DNA of 64,000 bases from Zizania palustris. Lineage: Eukaryota > Streptophyta > Magnoliopsida > Poales > Poaceae. Both the position numbers and the translations under genes were made by a program. The stretch covers positions 65,413,144 to 65,477,143 of the forward strand of contig JAAALK010000287.1 in assembly GCA_019279435.1 (NCBI GenBank), given 5' to 3'. Of this stretch, positions 12,337 to 24,300 are shown piece by piece. Every line of letters begins with the position of its first letter. The first letter of the stretch is position 1. The notes under the pieces are model-generated. The model worked only from the letters and a program-made list of their open reading frames with translations. It made no database searches and was not told the origin of the DNA.

Positions 12337-12349
12337 TGGTATCAAAGCC
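12337..12349 (+). promoter_or_regulatory. Primer-binding site, initiator tRNA-Met type
   Basis: The sequence tggtatcaaagcc differs at one position from the standard tggtatcagagcc complementary to the 3' end of initiator tRNA-Met. It lies just after the candidate LTR end, and a Copia gag fragment follows about 1.2 kb downstream. Confidence 0.5.
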
Positions 12350-12412
12350 TATGTCCGTAGTGTTCGATCTGGATCACTCATGTATGGAGATACATGGTGG
12401 AAAACATATTAG

Positions 12413-13521
12413 ATACGTTTTTGTCAGTGACAAATCGAAAGTTCCGATATTGATCGGAAGTTCCGATGGTGGATCAGAAGTTCCGATACTGATCGGATGT
12501 TCCAATATCAAATAATAATTCAATACAGAGAGAAATTGTTGCTATCCGGGATTCTGATATTGATCGGAAGTTCTGGCGGATCGGAAGTTCCGACCCACGC
12601 GAATTTGAAATTTCGAGCATGTTAAGCCGGGTTTTTTAGATCCATAATCCAGTCACTTGTAGTTTGCTCGCCTAACATTGTTTTGCAGAGAATGATGTGA
12701 CTGGCATGGCCTTGGAAAAATGTGATTTATGAGATGCATGTGGTGAATGTAAATTAAATATGGCCTGCGTGTCATGGTCATTTACAGCCCAAGGCTGATG
12801 TTAAATTTATTATGGCTTGCATGTCGTTTCCGTAGTGCTTCGACCCATGTAATTAGTATAGGCTATGTGCGATGGGATAGTACTCTTCATGGAGGCCGAG
12901 AGCACACACTCAATGATGGGAACCATGGAGATGGAGATCGCCATGTGAAGAGGGTCATGCTATGTCACAGCTAATATGATTACTTATGATGCTTTCTTAT
13001 CTTCCTATTATACTATTCTTCCATATTTCGTGTGCGCTAGGGACGTAACTGTGCTAGAATAGTTTTCCCTCAAAAAATTAAGTATTGATGCTCTTTCCAA
13101 TAGCTGCACCCACCAAGGTTCTTGCTCATCGATAGTTGGTCTGCCAAAGCAGAGTGCTATCTTTTATCTTGACCTGTTGCTTGGGGCAAAAGTTGGACTT
13201 CTGCACACATAGTATTGGTTTGCTTAACGGGGCTATCAAAACGGTTTTGGGCCTTAGAGTAAAGAGTTGGCATAGAGCATAGGATGCTTCTCCAATGACA
13301 AGAGTCACATACGATGTGATTAGCAAATTGTTGCTTACCTATGTCACATAGCTTCTAGCAGTGATGCCAAAGCTCACTAGAAGTTAGAATGAATATGGAT
13401 CTTGCGCCACTATTAGTCATTAGAGGGAAAGTGACTGGTTTTTTAAATAGTGAAACATCTTTTATTGCATAGAAGATAAACATTGCATAGTGTTAAACCA
13501 TGCATTTAATCTTTTGTAGAT
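12413..13521 (+). other. Leader-like non-coding stretch with palindromic tandem repeat
   Basis: No gene is visible. At 12434-12510 there are four tandem 19-20-bp units around the near-perfect palindrome atcggaagttccgat, with two further copies at 12563-12592. The rest (12.6-13.5 kb) is AT-rich sequence of the kind found in long leaders of plant Copia elements. I recognise nothing else in it. Confidence 0.5.
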
Positions 13522-13700
13522 AATGGCACCTACTACTTCTGTTAAGAGCACTCCAGTTTTTAATTTTTGATCTATTCTTTAACATGAGAAATTATCTAGA
13601 ACAAACTTTATGGATTGGTATCGAAATTTGAGAATCATTCTTAAACAAGATAAAAAGGTTTATGTTGTAGAGGAACCTCACCCCGATGAACAAGGTTAGG
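13522..13700 (+). pseudogene. gag: Copia gag N-terminal fragment
   Basis: The plus strand encodes the start of a Copia Gag: Met-Ala-Pro at 13524, then after two stops the conserved stretch TNFMDWYRNLRIILKQDKK and EEPHPDE. This pattern (N-W-Y-R-N-L-R-hydrophobic) is typical of plant Copia Gag before the UBN2-type domain. Nothing downstream continues the protein, so the element is internally deleted or replaced. Together with the primer site at 12337 it indicates a plus-oriented Copia remnant. Confidence 0.7.
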
Positions 13701-15599
13701 ATGCTTATCCAAGGATTTGAGTAGATTTTTATCTTGAGTTGGCTGTATGTTGATCTATATTAATGTTACTGAGTTGTGTAGATGTTTATCCAAGGATTTG
13801 AGTAGTTCTTTGATTCAGATTTGAGTTTATTTGCTGAACTTGTGTTACATAATTTGGTAATTGTGTTTAGCCTCTGAGTTCAGCACTTTTTGTCTATTTT
13901 ATAGACTTGATTTCACAGTTGTGTCAAGATCCTATGTCACTAAGTTTGAATGCTTGACTTAAATTCAGTCAGTTTATATTTAGTATTTGAAACTGGTTTG
14001 AGGTTTGATATTTCTCTAGTTTGGTCTCTTGTGCTGTAATTGAGACTTGGACTTTAGAACTTCAAAAGTACCAATGCAATACTGTCGATCAGTTTCCTGA
14101 CTTGAGTTCTAAATCAGATGATTAATTTCCAAAGTCTGTTCAGCATTTCCAGTTTTACTCTAGTACCAATTGTCATAGTTTGTTGAAAGTAATATTTCAT
14201 CCTTAAGGTTGTGTTTCTGATTAAATAGATACTGTGTTTTGATTTGAAATAGTGTTGAAAACATCTGATCTAAAGTAGCTGTTGAACAATTTCCAACAGA
14301 ATCTGTTTCAAAAATTTGAACTGTTCATTATTCAGGTTGTTTCGGTCTCTTAAGTAGTTGTCTTCTGAATTGTTGGCTGTTTAGTTTTGTTTCTAAATTA
14401 GCTGATCCTTGGAGATTGACTCAATTTCTGTGAACTTGCTGTTTGATATTCAGATTGGATCAATTCTCACTTTGAAGTTGCAGCAGTTGCATTTAGACTT
14501 GAATTTGCTATTTCCTAAAAATGTGTAATTCTTTGGTCTGATCTATTCATGTGATTCCTTGAACTTCAAATCATCAATTCAAAATCTTTGTTTAGGTATA
14601 TACTGTAATCAGATGTTTGATCTCTGTGTTGAATTGATATATTTTTCAGTTTCAGTTTTGTTTCTCACACTGATTGGCACTATTCAGTTTCCTGCACATG
14701 TGTTTTGTGAGAAACTCATTTACAGAAATGTTATTCAGAACCTTTTGCTAAAGTAAACAAAAGTTAAGTCTGTTGAATCTGGCTTCTGTGTTTAAAATGA
14801 ATTGAAAATTTGAAATGTGTGTTTAGATATAAATCAAACTCGGATAATCTGAAATCTGGTTTCTAGGAGAAAGTAATCTGCTCAATTTTTGGTCAAAACC
14901 TGAAGAACCTCTAGGTATGCTTGAATTAGTTGAGAGACTGAATTGAAATGTTGTCAGAGCTGAAATTTGTATTGATTCTGAATTCTGAGTTGTGGTGTTG
15001 TTCATTATGTTTTGGAAAGTAAGAAGAAAAGTGCTGAACTATATCAAAAGTGTAGTGTTCAAATTTGTCTCTGTTTTAATCACAAATCAGATATAATCTG
15101 AAAACTGGTTGAAGTGTGATGTGCTAGAATTAAATTTGCTCTGAAGTTGAATTCTGCAAATTGAATCAAAACCTGAATTCTGAACCTTTTGAAATTTACT
15201 GTTACTATTCATCGTCTAGAGTGTTTCAGAAGTGTTGAGATTTTATTTGGAATTCAATTGTAACATGTTGATTCACTATTACAAATTTGATTTGAACTCT
15301 TGTGTGAGTGTTTTGATATTTGTCGACTAATCAATCTTCGATATATTTCTGTCGGCAAATCAATTGTCAATCTAGACAGTGAACTTCGGAGTTTCAGTTC
15401 CTGACAGAGTAGTTCGACTGATCAAACTCCAAACTAAGCTGAATTGTGTTTTTCAATCTAGTGGAGCTCAAATTTTGTACCGATTGGTTTAAAATTTAAA
15501 ACTGAGTTTTTGGAGGTGCATTGGGTGTTTTCGAGAAGGCCATCTAATTCAAGAAGATTAGTCGAGGAACCTATTCACTCCCCCTCTAGTCGCCATTTT
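13701..15599. other. AT-rich non-coding sequence, probably retroelement LTR or leader
   Basis: About 1.9 kb of AT-rich sequence with many ttgaat/gaattc words and no coding block. The right end (15570-15595, cctattcactccccctctag) resembles the 3' end of the Copia LTR at 15855 and 45995 read in the opposite direction, so a plus-oriented Copia-type LTR may end at about 15600-15608. I could not find its start or a target duplication. Confidence 0.4.
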
Positions 15600-15854
15600 G
15601 ATCCCACACAACGACACGCTCCACAGCCAAAATTTCCTCTTCCGGAGGCCGCTCGTCGCGAATAGCTTCATCAAGATTTCAAGTCAGCACAAGTTAATTT
15701 TGCAAAGTATGAAGATAAAGAATTTCAAAGTCTTACCAAGGTGCTCCGCCGACACCTTGTTCGGGCCCTCCGAGCCTGAAGGTTGGAACAAGTTCTCTGG
15801 CCAAGAGAGCGTGAGGGGGCTGAGCCGAAGAGTGATGAACTCTTCGGCTAAGTC
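15600..15854 (-). pseudogene. Distal part of the older antisense accessory gene (exon 1 end, intron, exon 2 start)
   Basis: This is the continuation, displaced by the Copia insertion, of the gene that starts at 48612. The minus strand continues in frame through the target site (aagtc at 15850-15854) with AEEFITLRLSPLT, matching AKEFIGL in the copy at 21394. Exon 1 ends at 15737 with a gtaaga donor in phase 1, the same intron phase as in the other copy. The left border, near 15600, is abrupt. The function of the protein is unknown. Confidence 0.65.
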
Positions 15855-17692
15855 TGTTGGACCGGAAACGGCGACCAGAGGAGGGTGAATAGGAGCTTTT
15901 AAAATTTCAGACTAAAAATACCCTTCTGTTTTAATTCTGTCTTTTGCGGAATAGGCTTCAAACACACCCTTCGAAGTTCTGGTTTGGAGGTATTTAACAG
16001 CTCCGAAACTAGGCTTCGCAAGGAGCAAAAGTTCGAAGTCAAGAAGACTTCGCTCCACCCACAACTCCGAAAACTCAACTCAGCTAAGTTAGTGCAGGCT
16101 CCGCATACTGGGTGCCTTCGAGCAGACTTTGCACTTCACCCTTCGCAAGAGATGACTTTTCTCTGAGGACTTCGATCAGATAATCAGCGCTAGTAACTGG
16201 TACTAGGCTTCGTACTTCGAAGGTCTAAACTTCACAATGCACACTAAGCTAAGTACTTCATCAAGAGAAGAAAACAGGCTTCGATTTAAGCCAAACACAG
16301 TGCTTCGCTAGTAATCAGAGAGGGCTAGCCTTAGTTTACACAGAGCGAACACACACTGAGAAAATCACACTTCACAAGCACAGATCACTCACACATTTCT
16401 CCAAAAACACTCTAGTGCAATAAACTCAACACTGGAAGAAGTGAGGCACAAAGAGATGAAGACATGCAGTGCAAAGTAGGCATACAAGTTCAAACAGTAA
16501 ATGAAAATAGAATCAAAGTTTCATTGCTTGAACAGGGAACACAAAATGAACTCACAAGATGAATACACGAGAGTATGGTGGCTAGCACAGGAGCTCAAAA
16601 ATGACTGCTCAAAAGTGTTATTGTTGCCTAGCTAGCCTCCACTATTTATAGGCACTATTCAGCCCTGTGAATAGACTACTTTACCCCTAGGGTTTACACT
16701 GGTTTTGTCTCATCAGAACAGGGGACTACAGTTGGTAGTCTACTTTATTTAGAGGCTTCTTTTGTCAACTTCGCAGAGGAGACAGCATCAGCTTTTGCAG
16801 AGCAGACACAGTCAGCCTTTGCAGTCTTGGATTGTTCTGAAGCCCCCCTACGCACGCAAGGGGTGCGGTAGCTTCGATGAGAAGCCTTGAGCCTGACGGC
16901 CTTCGCTTCACCAAAGTCAGCCTCCGATACAGTGACAGTTTTGAGCCGAAGCCATCAAAGCCCTTGAGCCTCCGCGCCATCACCTCCGGAGTGGACCACC
17001 ACGGCTTCGCAGCTACTCCCAGCTCAAACTCTGTCAGCCCATGTACCGAAGTCATGCATGGCCGAAGTACCTCAATTCAGCCACACTCCGAAGCCCAACC
17101 TTCGGAGTACCACCCTTCGAAGTCCCTCCTTCGTCCAAGGTCTCCACATGAAGCATTCCATGAGAACTTCATCGCAATGTCTCTCCCCGAGCACACTCCT
17201 CGACGAACCTCATCCGGACCATGCCTTCGATGCACCTTGACTTTTGAGACCTCCGTTGGGTAATCCTTCGAATGCCTCTATCCGGAGCACACTTCGAACA
17301 CCTTGCCTCATTCCTAAGGACTTTGTCCACCAAACTCCAAAGTCACTCCTTCCGGAGTACCCTTCGAAGTGCCTCGCCTCCAAAGTCACCTGCGCACCAC
17401 ACACAAACAGACAAGTGTATCCATTACCCCGAATACCTCTCCAAGTAAACAACCTCCAGCACAAACTCTAGTGTACCACCCAAAATACCGAACCCTTCGG
17501 TACAACCAAGTCAACATGTACTGTCGGACCCCTCCGACAAGCACAATCCGCTGCAACAACTGCAGCAAACAGAACCCACCAAATCCTTCGGTGAAACAAC
17601 CTCCAAACCCCTTCGGAGGGACCCCTTCAAATCAGCGGATAAAATCTATCAATCACTCATCACAGACTCCGAAACCAACCCTTGGTTTCTCA
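15855..17692 (-). repeat. 3' LTR of the Copia element
   Basis: It matches 45995-47824 along its whole length, with mostly transition differences. It is dense in ttcgaag and tccggagt palindromic words between 17080 and 17640. The polypurine tract (aagggggagat on the minus strand) abuts it at 17693-17703. Confidence 0.92.
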
Positions 17693-18821
17693 ATCTCCCC
17701 CTTGATGGGTGAATTGACAACCAAATTCAAGTTCAAGAAAAATTGAAAAAATTCAGCACACAAGTGACCATAAAAACTCAGAAACGAGCCAAATCATGTC
17801 ACCTGACAAAAGAATTTTCCTCCCCCTTTTCAAAAGAGTAATAGCTCCGTCGGCAAATCTTCTCTTTGCAATATAAAAAAACTCCCCCTGAATTGTTTGC
17901 CCCCTTACTGTAGAAAACTCAAAAAATTTTCCACCTTTGGCTATGCAAGCATCAACGAGCATTTAATAGATGCATAGCCTCGAAATGGGCAGAATTGCAA
18001 AGACATATAAAGCAAAAATATGCCAACATTAATACCAATTTTCATGTGGTCAGCTCAATTTAACATTCTCTAAAAACATGATGACATCATGTGATTTCAT
18101 CATTTTGAAATAAAAGCATCACCACATAATCAAGGTAACTAGACAAGTAAAAACAGGGATTGCACAAAGCCATTCAATTTCTACTCTAGACAGACAAGTC
18201 CAGTTCAAGTGGAGCATTGAATGCAAACTTGATGGACAATGAATTTGTTGTTCTTTTCATAATGCCAGGGGTTATTTATTTGTCTACCTTATACTTTCAA
18301 ATCTAGCCAAGCCTAGGTACGAAAGCCATCAGAAGCTTATGGCAGTGATTTTGGCATACACTACACTATCCCAGTTCAGACCAATGTGCAATGGTAAGCA
18401 GTCTAGAATAGAGTAGTGCGACAAACAAACCCGCCTAGATCTTTTCGCTTATAGCATGCAACTCATGGATTTTTGGATTTTTAATTAAGTGAACAAAATT
18501 TTTTAGTACTTGATGAATATCCATGAGAAAGTAATACAATTTTTAAAGTTGCAATGTTTAGCATCCAGAGAAAAGAATTCTTGCTATCAAGCAGATAAAA
18601 GATAGCTAAAGCAGTCCTGCCTAAACATGCCAGATTCAAGACTAAGCAGTGAGCATAATTTGATTTTGGAGAGAAAAATCATGCACAAAATGTTTCAGAC
18701 ATATTAAATAGAGCTGAGCTGACATGCGTACATGAATTAAGATCAGGCATATAAGTGCAACAGATGTAAATGCAATTTCACACACAATGAGCATATGCAA
18801 GACAATCAAAATCTTCTCCCC
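17693..18821 (-). other. Copia 3' untranslated region with polypurine tract
   Basis: About 1.1 kb between the RNase H stop and the 3' LTR. The polypurine tract lies at 17693-17703. SIRE-type elements can carry an env-like frame here, but I see none: all open stretches are short and AT-rich. Confidence 0.6.
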
Positions 18822-20469
18822 TCACAAAATGCCATAAGGGTGACAAACACCAAGTTCCCCACGCAAGTAGGCAAAACGAGAAGCATCGACGGGTTTTGTG
18901 AAAATATCGGCTAGCTGGTGTTGGGTATCAACATATTGAAGTTCAATATCACCCTTCTCATTATGATCTCTGAGAAAATGATATCGCACATCAATGTGTT
19001 TGGTTCTGGAATGCTGAACAGGGTTGTTTGCAATACAAATAGCACTAGTGTTATCACAGAAAAGTGGAACACTCTTATAATCTAACCCAAAATCTCTCAA
19101 AGTGGAAGCCATCCACAAAATCTGAGAGCAACAGATAGCTGCAGCAACATATTCGGCTTTAGCTATCGATTGTGCAACACTAGATTGTTTGCGGGAAGAC
19201 CAGCAAACCATAGAAGTACCCAGAAAATGACAAGTACCTAAGGTACTTTTCCTATCAATCCTACACCCAGCAAAATCTGTATCGGAATAACCTCGAAGAC
19301 ACAAAGAGGAAGGCGCAGAATACCAAATGCCAAATTCAAGGGTATGTTTGAGATACCTGAGAATGCGCTTTACCGCTTGGCGGTACGAAGCTCGTGGTGA
19401 AGCCTGAAAACGAGTGCACAAACACACTGCGAAGTGTATGTCTGGCCTCGTAGCAGTCAAGTAGAGGAGGGAGCCGATCATGCTTCGGAAGTCCTTCTGG
19501 TCTACGGCTTCTCCATCCTCGTCAAGATCCAATGCTATCGAAGTAGCCATCGGAGTAGCGAGGGGCTTCGCATCAGCCATGTCGAACTTCTTGAGTAGGT
19601 CCTTGGTGTACTTCATCTGGTGGACGAATGTACCTTGTTTGCTTTGCTTGATTTGCAAACCAAGGAAAAATGTGAGTTCACCTATCATGGACATCTCGAA
19701 CTCCCTGCTCATGGCATCTGCAAACTCGGAGGAAATCTTTTCCATGCTTGAGAGTGAACAGGGTTTTATCAACAGATCCCATCAAATACCCCCGTTCAAG
19801 CAGAAAATACTTAAGTCTATCATACCATGCCTGAGGGGCCTGCTTGAGTCCATAAAGAGCCTTATGAAGTTTAAGGACATTATGTGGGTATTTGGGGTTT
19901 TCAAAACCAGGGGGTTGTTTTACATAAACATCTTCGCCGATGAAGCCATTAAGAAAAGCACTTTTAACATCCATTTGATAAAGTGTGAAACCACGGGATG
20001 CCGCAAATGCAAGTAAAATCCTAATGGCCTCAAGACGAGCAACATATGCAAAAGTTTCAGTAAAACCAATCCCTTCTAATTGAGAATAACCCTAAGCTAC
20101 AAGTCTAGCCTTGTTTCTAACTATAGTCCCATCCTCCCCTTGTTTGTTTTTGAAAATCCATTTTGTTCCAATGAAATGAACATTTGGTGGAGGATCAACT
20201 AAAGTCCAGAGTTGGTTTCTCTCAAAATTTTCAAGTTCTTCATGCATGGCATTGATCCAACTAGAATCAGAAAGTGCATGACTAACATCTAAGGGCTCAA
20301 AAGAAGCAACAAAAGCTGAATCAATGAAATGAGCATGAGAACGTGTTACCCTTTGATCAAGCTCACCAATGATCTGCTCGAGAGAATGCATCCTTTGAAC
20401 ATGATGTGGAGCCTCGCGGGGGGATGCAGTCTCCTCCTCAACTTGTGCGATAGAGTGGTCCAAGATGAC
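18822..20469 (-). pseudogene. pol: Copia reverse transcriptase and RNase H, catalytic box deleted
   Basis: RT starts at about 20250 (WINAMHEELENFERNQLWTL, then GTKWIFKNKQGEDGT). A stop follows at 20092. The palm continues at 19974-19680 (MDVKSAFLNGFIGEDVYVKQ, LYGLKQAPQAWYDRL). Near 19728-19745 the frame changes and the segment that should hold the YVDD box is missing: the code jumps from HGKDFL straight to SEFADAMSREF. RNase H is then open from 19772 to the stop at 18822, including GYSDTDFAG and IFTKPV near the end. Without YVDD the polymerase cannot work. Confidence 0.9.
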
Positions 20470-20967
20470 TGTTGGCGTAAAAGATTACGCTAACAGGTTT
20501 CTAAATCTTAGAAACTAACAAACGAAGTGTTTGTGAAGTAAACTATTTCAAGCCTCCGAAATGGATAATAGCTCAAAATAGTTCGAAGATGTGTATTGAA
20601 TGACTCAGTATTCGATCCCCCTTATAGGGTGAAACGGGGGGTATTTATAGGCCCAAACATTAAGGAAAAGACCCTTTTACCCCTCTGTTACAACCGACAT
20701 AGTGGAAACTATTCGGTACCCTTAAAAGGGCTAAAACAGTAAAAGACTAATCTAATCAGATATATGATAAGTCTTCTATCCTAGCTGGCAAAGAAGCTCT
20801 CTGAAGAGTCCAAGTTCGAAGATATACATTGAACTAGCCTTCACCTTCATCCTTCGAACTTGATCCAAAGTACTCCCGAAGCTAAATGCTCTAAACCTTT
20901 TATTCAATCATCTGTCTTTGTCTTGTCATAACAATAACCCTGAAGATGGAGTATTTTCCCCCCAACA
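20470..20967 (-). repeat. 3' LTR of the Tat-type element
   Basis: It pairs with 31263-31759. A TATA-like atttata is at 20643-20649 (read on the minus strand). The polypurine tract agaggggctac abuts it at 20968-20978. The U5 end can fold as a hairpin (tgttggcgtaa with ttacgctaac). Confidence 0.92.
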
Positions 20968-20978
20968 GTAGCCCCTCT

Positions 20979-21393
20979 AATACGCTTCTCCGCTAAATCT
21001 GTAATGTTAGGAAAGCATTATACGCAAGAAAAATAATCATGCGCAAGGGTTAACAAATTTGATCAACCTCCGAAATATGCGGAGATTCAAAGCTTCGAAT
21101 CGACTTCTAAGGAAATTATATCCGAACTAATTTTAGAATTAACTTAATAAGTTCGAAAGCTTTCTTAGACTTAGAAGAAATAGCCGTTACCTTTTTTTAA
21201 CGGAAGTTACGCAATGCGTTTACTTTGCAAATGGTAACGGTCAAGAATGCGAAATGGCCAATGTAAACGGTAAAAAATCGTGGGCCTGGGCTATAAATAG
21301 AGGACCCACACCCTTCCCGAATACCCTTCTCACCACTTTCGTGCAAACAAGACTTAGCCTCCATTTTCCTTCTTGAGCAATCCGTGCGATCTC
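20979..21393 (+). promoter_or_regulatory. Promoter of the antisense gene
   Basis: A plant-type TATA box, ctataaatag, lies at 21291-21300, about 95 bp upstream of the ATG at 21394. The segment just before it (aacggtaaaaaatcg) recurs in the same position in the older copy near 48750, which also has a TATA box. The direction is opposite to the element's own genes. Confidence 0.65.
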
Positions 21394-24300
21394 ATGGCGA
21401 AGACAAGCTTCAAGGTTCCTGGGGCAGCTTCAGCCCTTGCCCGGCAGCAGGCTGCAGCAGCAGCGGTGGCGGCGACATTAGCGACGACAACTCCGGTGAC
21501 AGCAGTAGCAGCACCAATTTCGGCGGCAGGGAGAAATCCCCAAAACATTGGCCCTCATGATCTCCTCCCAGCGTCCTCGAAGTATCCGGACCAGTCTTAT
21601 CAACTGGGACCATCAACCTGCAAAAGAGAGTCGCTCGCCGCACCGATAGAATGAAAGATTAGCTCGGAGATCGTAATCCACAAACCTGGAAAGGAGGCCA
21701 TTCCTTCGCGAAGGCCCGGAGAAGTGGTAGTCTTCGAAGCAGGATTAGGGCTTCCGGCAGTCGACTTTCTGTCGGAGGTATTGGATCTATTCCACGTCAC
21801 CCTTCCTCAACTTTCTCCGAATGCAGTAGCATGCCTTGCCATCTTCGAATGGGCGTTGCGAGCCGAAGGTTGCGAAGGAAGTGCTGAGATCTTCATAGCA
21901 CTACACAGAGCTTCTTGCCAACCTAAGACCTTCGTAGGCCCCGGAGGTGAAAAGATGGTAGTGGCCTTTGGAAGCATCAACTTTCGGCTTCGGGATGAGT
22001 ACGTTGTAAGATTTCCAGCGAAGGTCATCAATGCCAGATGGTACATGGACTGGATCCTCAGGTGGTTTTATGCTGAAGTTGGGGCAAGCAGTCTTCTGGC
22101 CGGACCTTTGCAAGACATCAACTTCCAAAGGGCAGCTTTGGTTCACCCGGATCCTGGTCAGCTCGAAGCTCGCCTCAGCCTACTTCAAAGAATTAGTCAC
22201 CGCCTGAGCAGGTGGGACTTAGCGAAGGAATTCATCGGACTTCAGATTCCTCCTTAGATGGCCAACTGGCCTATTACCTTCGAAGAAGATCAGGGGAGCG
22301 GCATCCGAAAGATCTCTTCGAACTCGAGCCCTCCAGGTGACTTCGAAAACAACATGTTTTATATATATTCATTTAATGAGATGACTAATGCCAACTTATC
22401 TTTCAGTTTCTCTGACTCCCATGACTTCAGAGCAAATTGTTTGAGCTTCGGAGAAAATCCTAGGAGTTCCGACTCTAGCCGAGAAGGAATGGAGAGTGAA
22501 GTTAGTGGGTACTTGGGAGCGATTCAACCGAGTATGGGGGGTACTCAGAATTGCTCCCCCTCCTCCGGATTGGGTGCCTTAGAACAAGGGCTGAAGAAGA
22601 GGAAAGCGGAGGCTGGAACTTCGACTTCTGCTAAGACTCCGTCCAAGAAGGTAGCCCGAAAACCGAAAAACGTGGCGCCTTCAAGTCCGATGGCTTCAGT
22701 CTCAGACTCCTCTGAGGACGAAGGAAGACTCCTTGTTAGCTTAATTGATGAGGATGAAAACCAGGTGGGCGCAAACACCGGTGTCGACACAAACGCGCCA
22801 AATGTTCCAAGTAGCTCCGGGTAGGCTAGGACTTCGGTTGTCCGGCTGGACTTGCCGTGCGAAGAAGCCCCTATAACTGAAGGTGGAGTCGAAGTGGCAG
22901 CTGAGCCAACTCCGATTCCGGACGAAGCGACGACTGTAGCTCCCGAAGAGGCTCCGATAGTTGAACCTTCGGTTCTGAATTATGAGTCCGACGAAGATTT
23001 CGGGGTAGCTTTTAACCCTCCAAGCAGCCCGATGCTCACCCGCCGACAAGACTTCGGAGGTAACCTTCGCTCAATCCCTTTGTTCCTTTTTCCTATAAAA
23101 TTAGGCAATATATGATACCTTTGTCTCGGCAGGGTCCGCTCCTATGGAAGTGGTTCCTCCCGAAGATACGGTTCCTAGGACCTCAACCTCTCTAACACTG
23201 ATTCCAGAAGTCGCACACATGGGACCTAGAAAAGGTAAAGGCAAAAAGGACCCCTTCCCTGCTCCAAATTCGGGATTAACTCCATCTGAATCAACAGACG
23301 GCGGTCAATCTATGGAGGGGGGCCATTCTACGGAGGTCTCTGAAGATGCGGTGCAACGCTCCGACCCCTCACCGAACGAAGATGATCAAAGGGCCTTGTC
23401 CATGCTCCCCCTCCTAACTCCTTTCTTGGAGCGAAGGACCGGACTTCGGGCCCTGCTTGAGCCTTTGGACCGGGCCAACCGCGAAGTTGGGGAAACGGAC
23501 TTGGTGGCCATCCTGAGCGAAGCTGAGGGTTCGGAACTCAACGCCGCATTGGAGCGTGCAACGTACCAGGTACGAAGTATCTGCAAAATGAAATTAATCC
23601 TACCTACAAATAATTTCTCACCTTGCTTTTTCTTCTTTGCAGCAAATAGTTTTGTCCTGAGCAGTGGTTGTCTCGAACGAGCGTGGAAGCCTTCACCTTC
23701 AAGAGGAAATTACTGCCCTCCAGAGGAATCTTAACATCTCCGAAGGTCGAGTTTCCCACTTAGACGAAATGGTTTCAGTAGAGCGGAGGGCCAGACAAAA
23801 CTTGGAACCTGTGAATAAAGAGCTCGAAGCAGAACAAATTGTGCTTCGGGCAGAGATAGAAAAGATGCGGGCAGAGCATGCTACGACGGGGGCTGAGCTA
23901 GTCAGGCTCCAAGAAGAAAAGACTAAAGATACAGAGGAGGCTAACAACTTGCTTAGCCAGAAGAGTTCTCTGGCTACGGAGGCAGCTAGGCTCTCCTCTG
24001 TAGTGGATGAGCTCACTTCATCAAAGGACGCTTTAATCGAAGATAAGCTGAAATCCGAGAAGGTAGCTGCGGAGGTCATGAACCATCTCCTATGTGTTCT
24101 GGAGTATTTCGGTACTACTGGGACACTACCTTAGAATGACAACGTCCCCCTGTTGCGAAGGCTAAAAATGATCCAAGGAGCTGCGAAGGAGATGAAGACA
24201 GCAGGTATTCGGTATGGAGAGCTCTCCGGCCAAGTAGCTGCTCTCGTAGTACTTCGCTACTACGAAGATCTAGGGTTATCAATAACGCCAGACTCGGGGG

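Noticed and set aside
12041..12412. 123-codon plus-strand frame
   Set aside because: It spans a candidate LTR end and an initiator-Met primer site, so it is not a natural gene.
17693..18821. An env-like gene in the Copia 3' region
   Set aside because: I looked because SIRE-type elements may carry one, but no open frame of useful length, signal peptide or membrane segment is present.
22258..22824. 188-codon frame as a separate gene
   Set aside because: It reads through a clear AT-rich intron (22337-22406); splicing to the other frame gives the sequence conserved in type (VPTLAEKEWRVKLVG).
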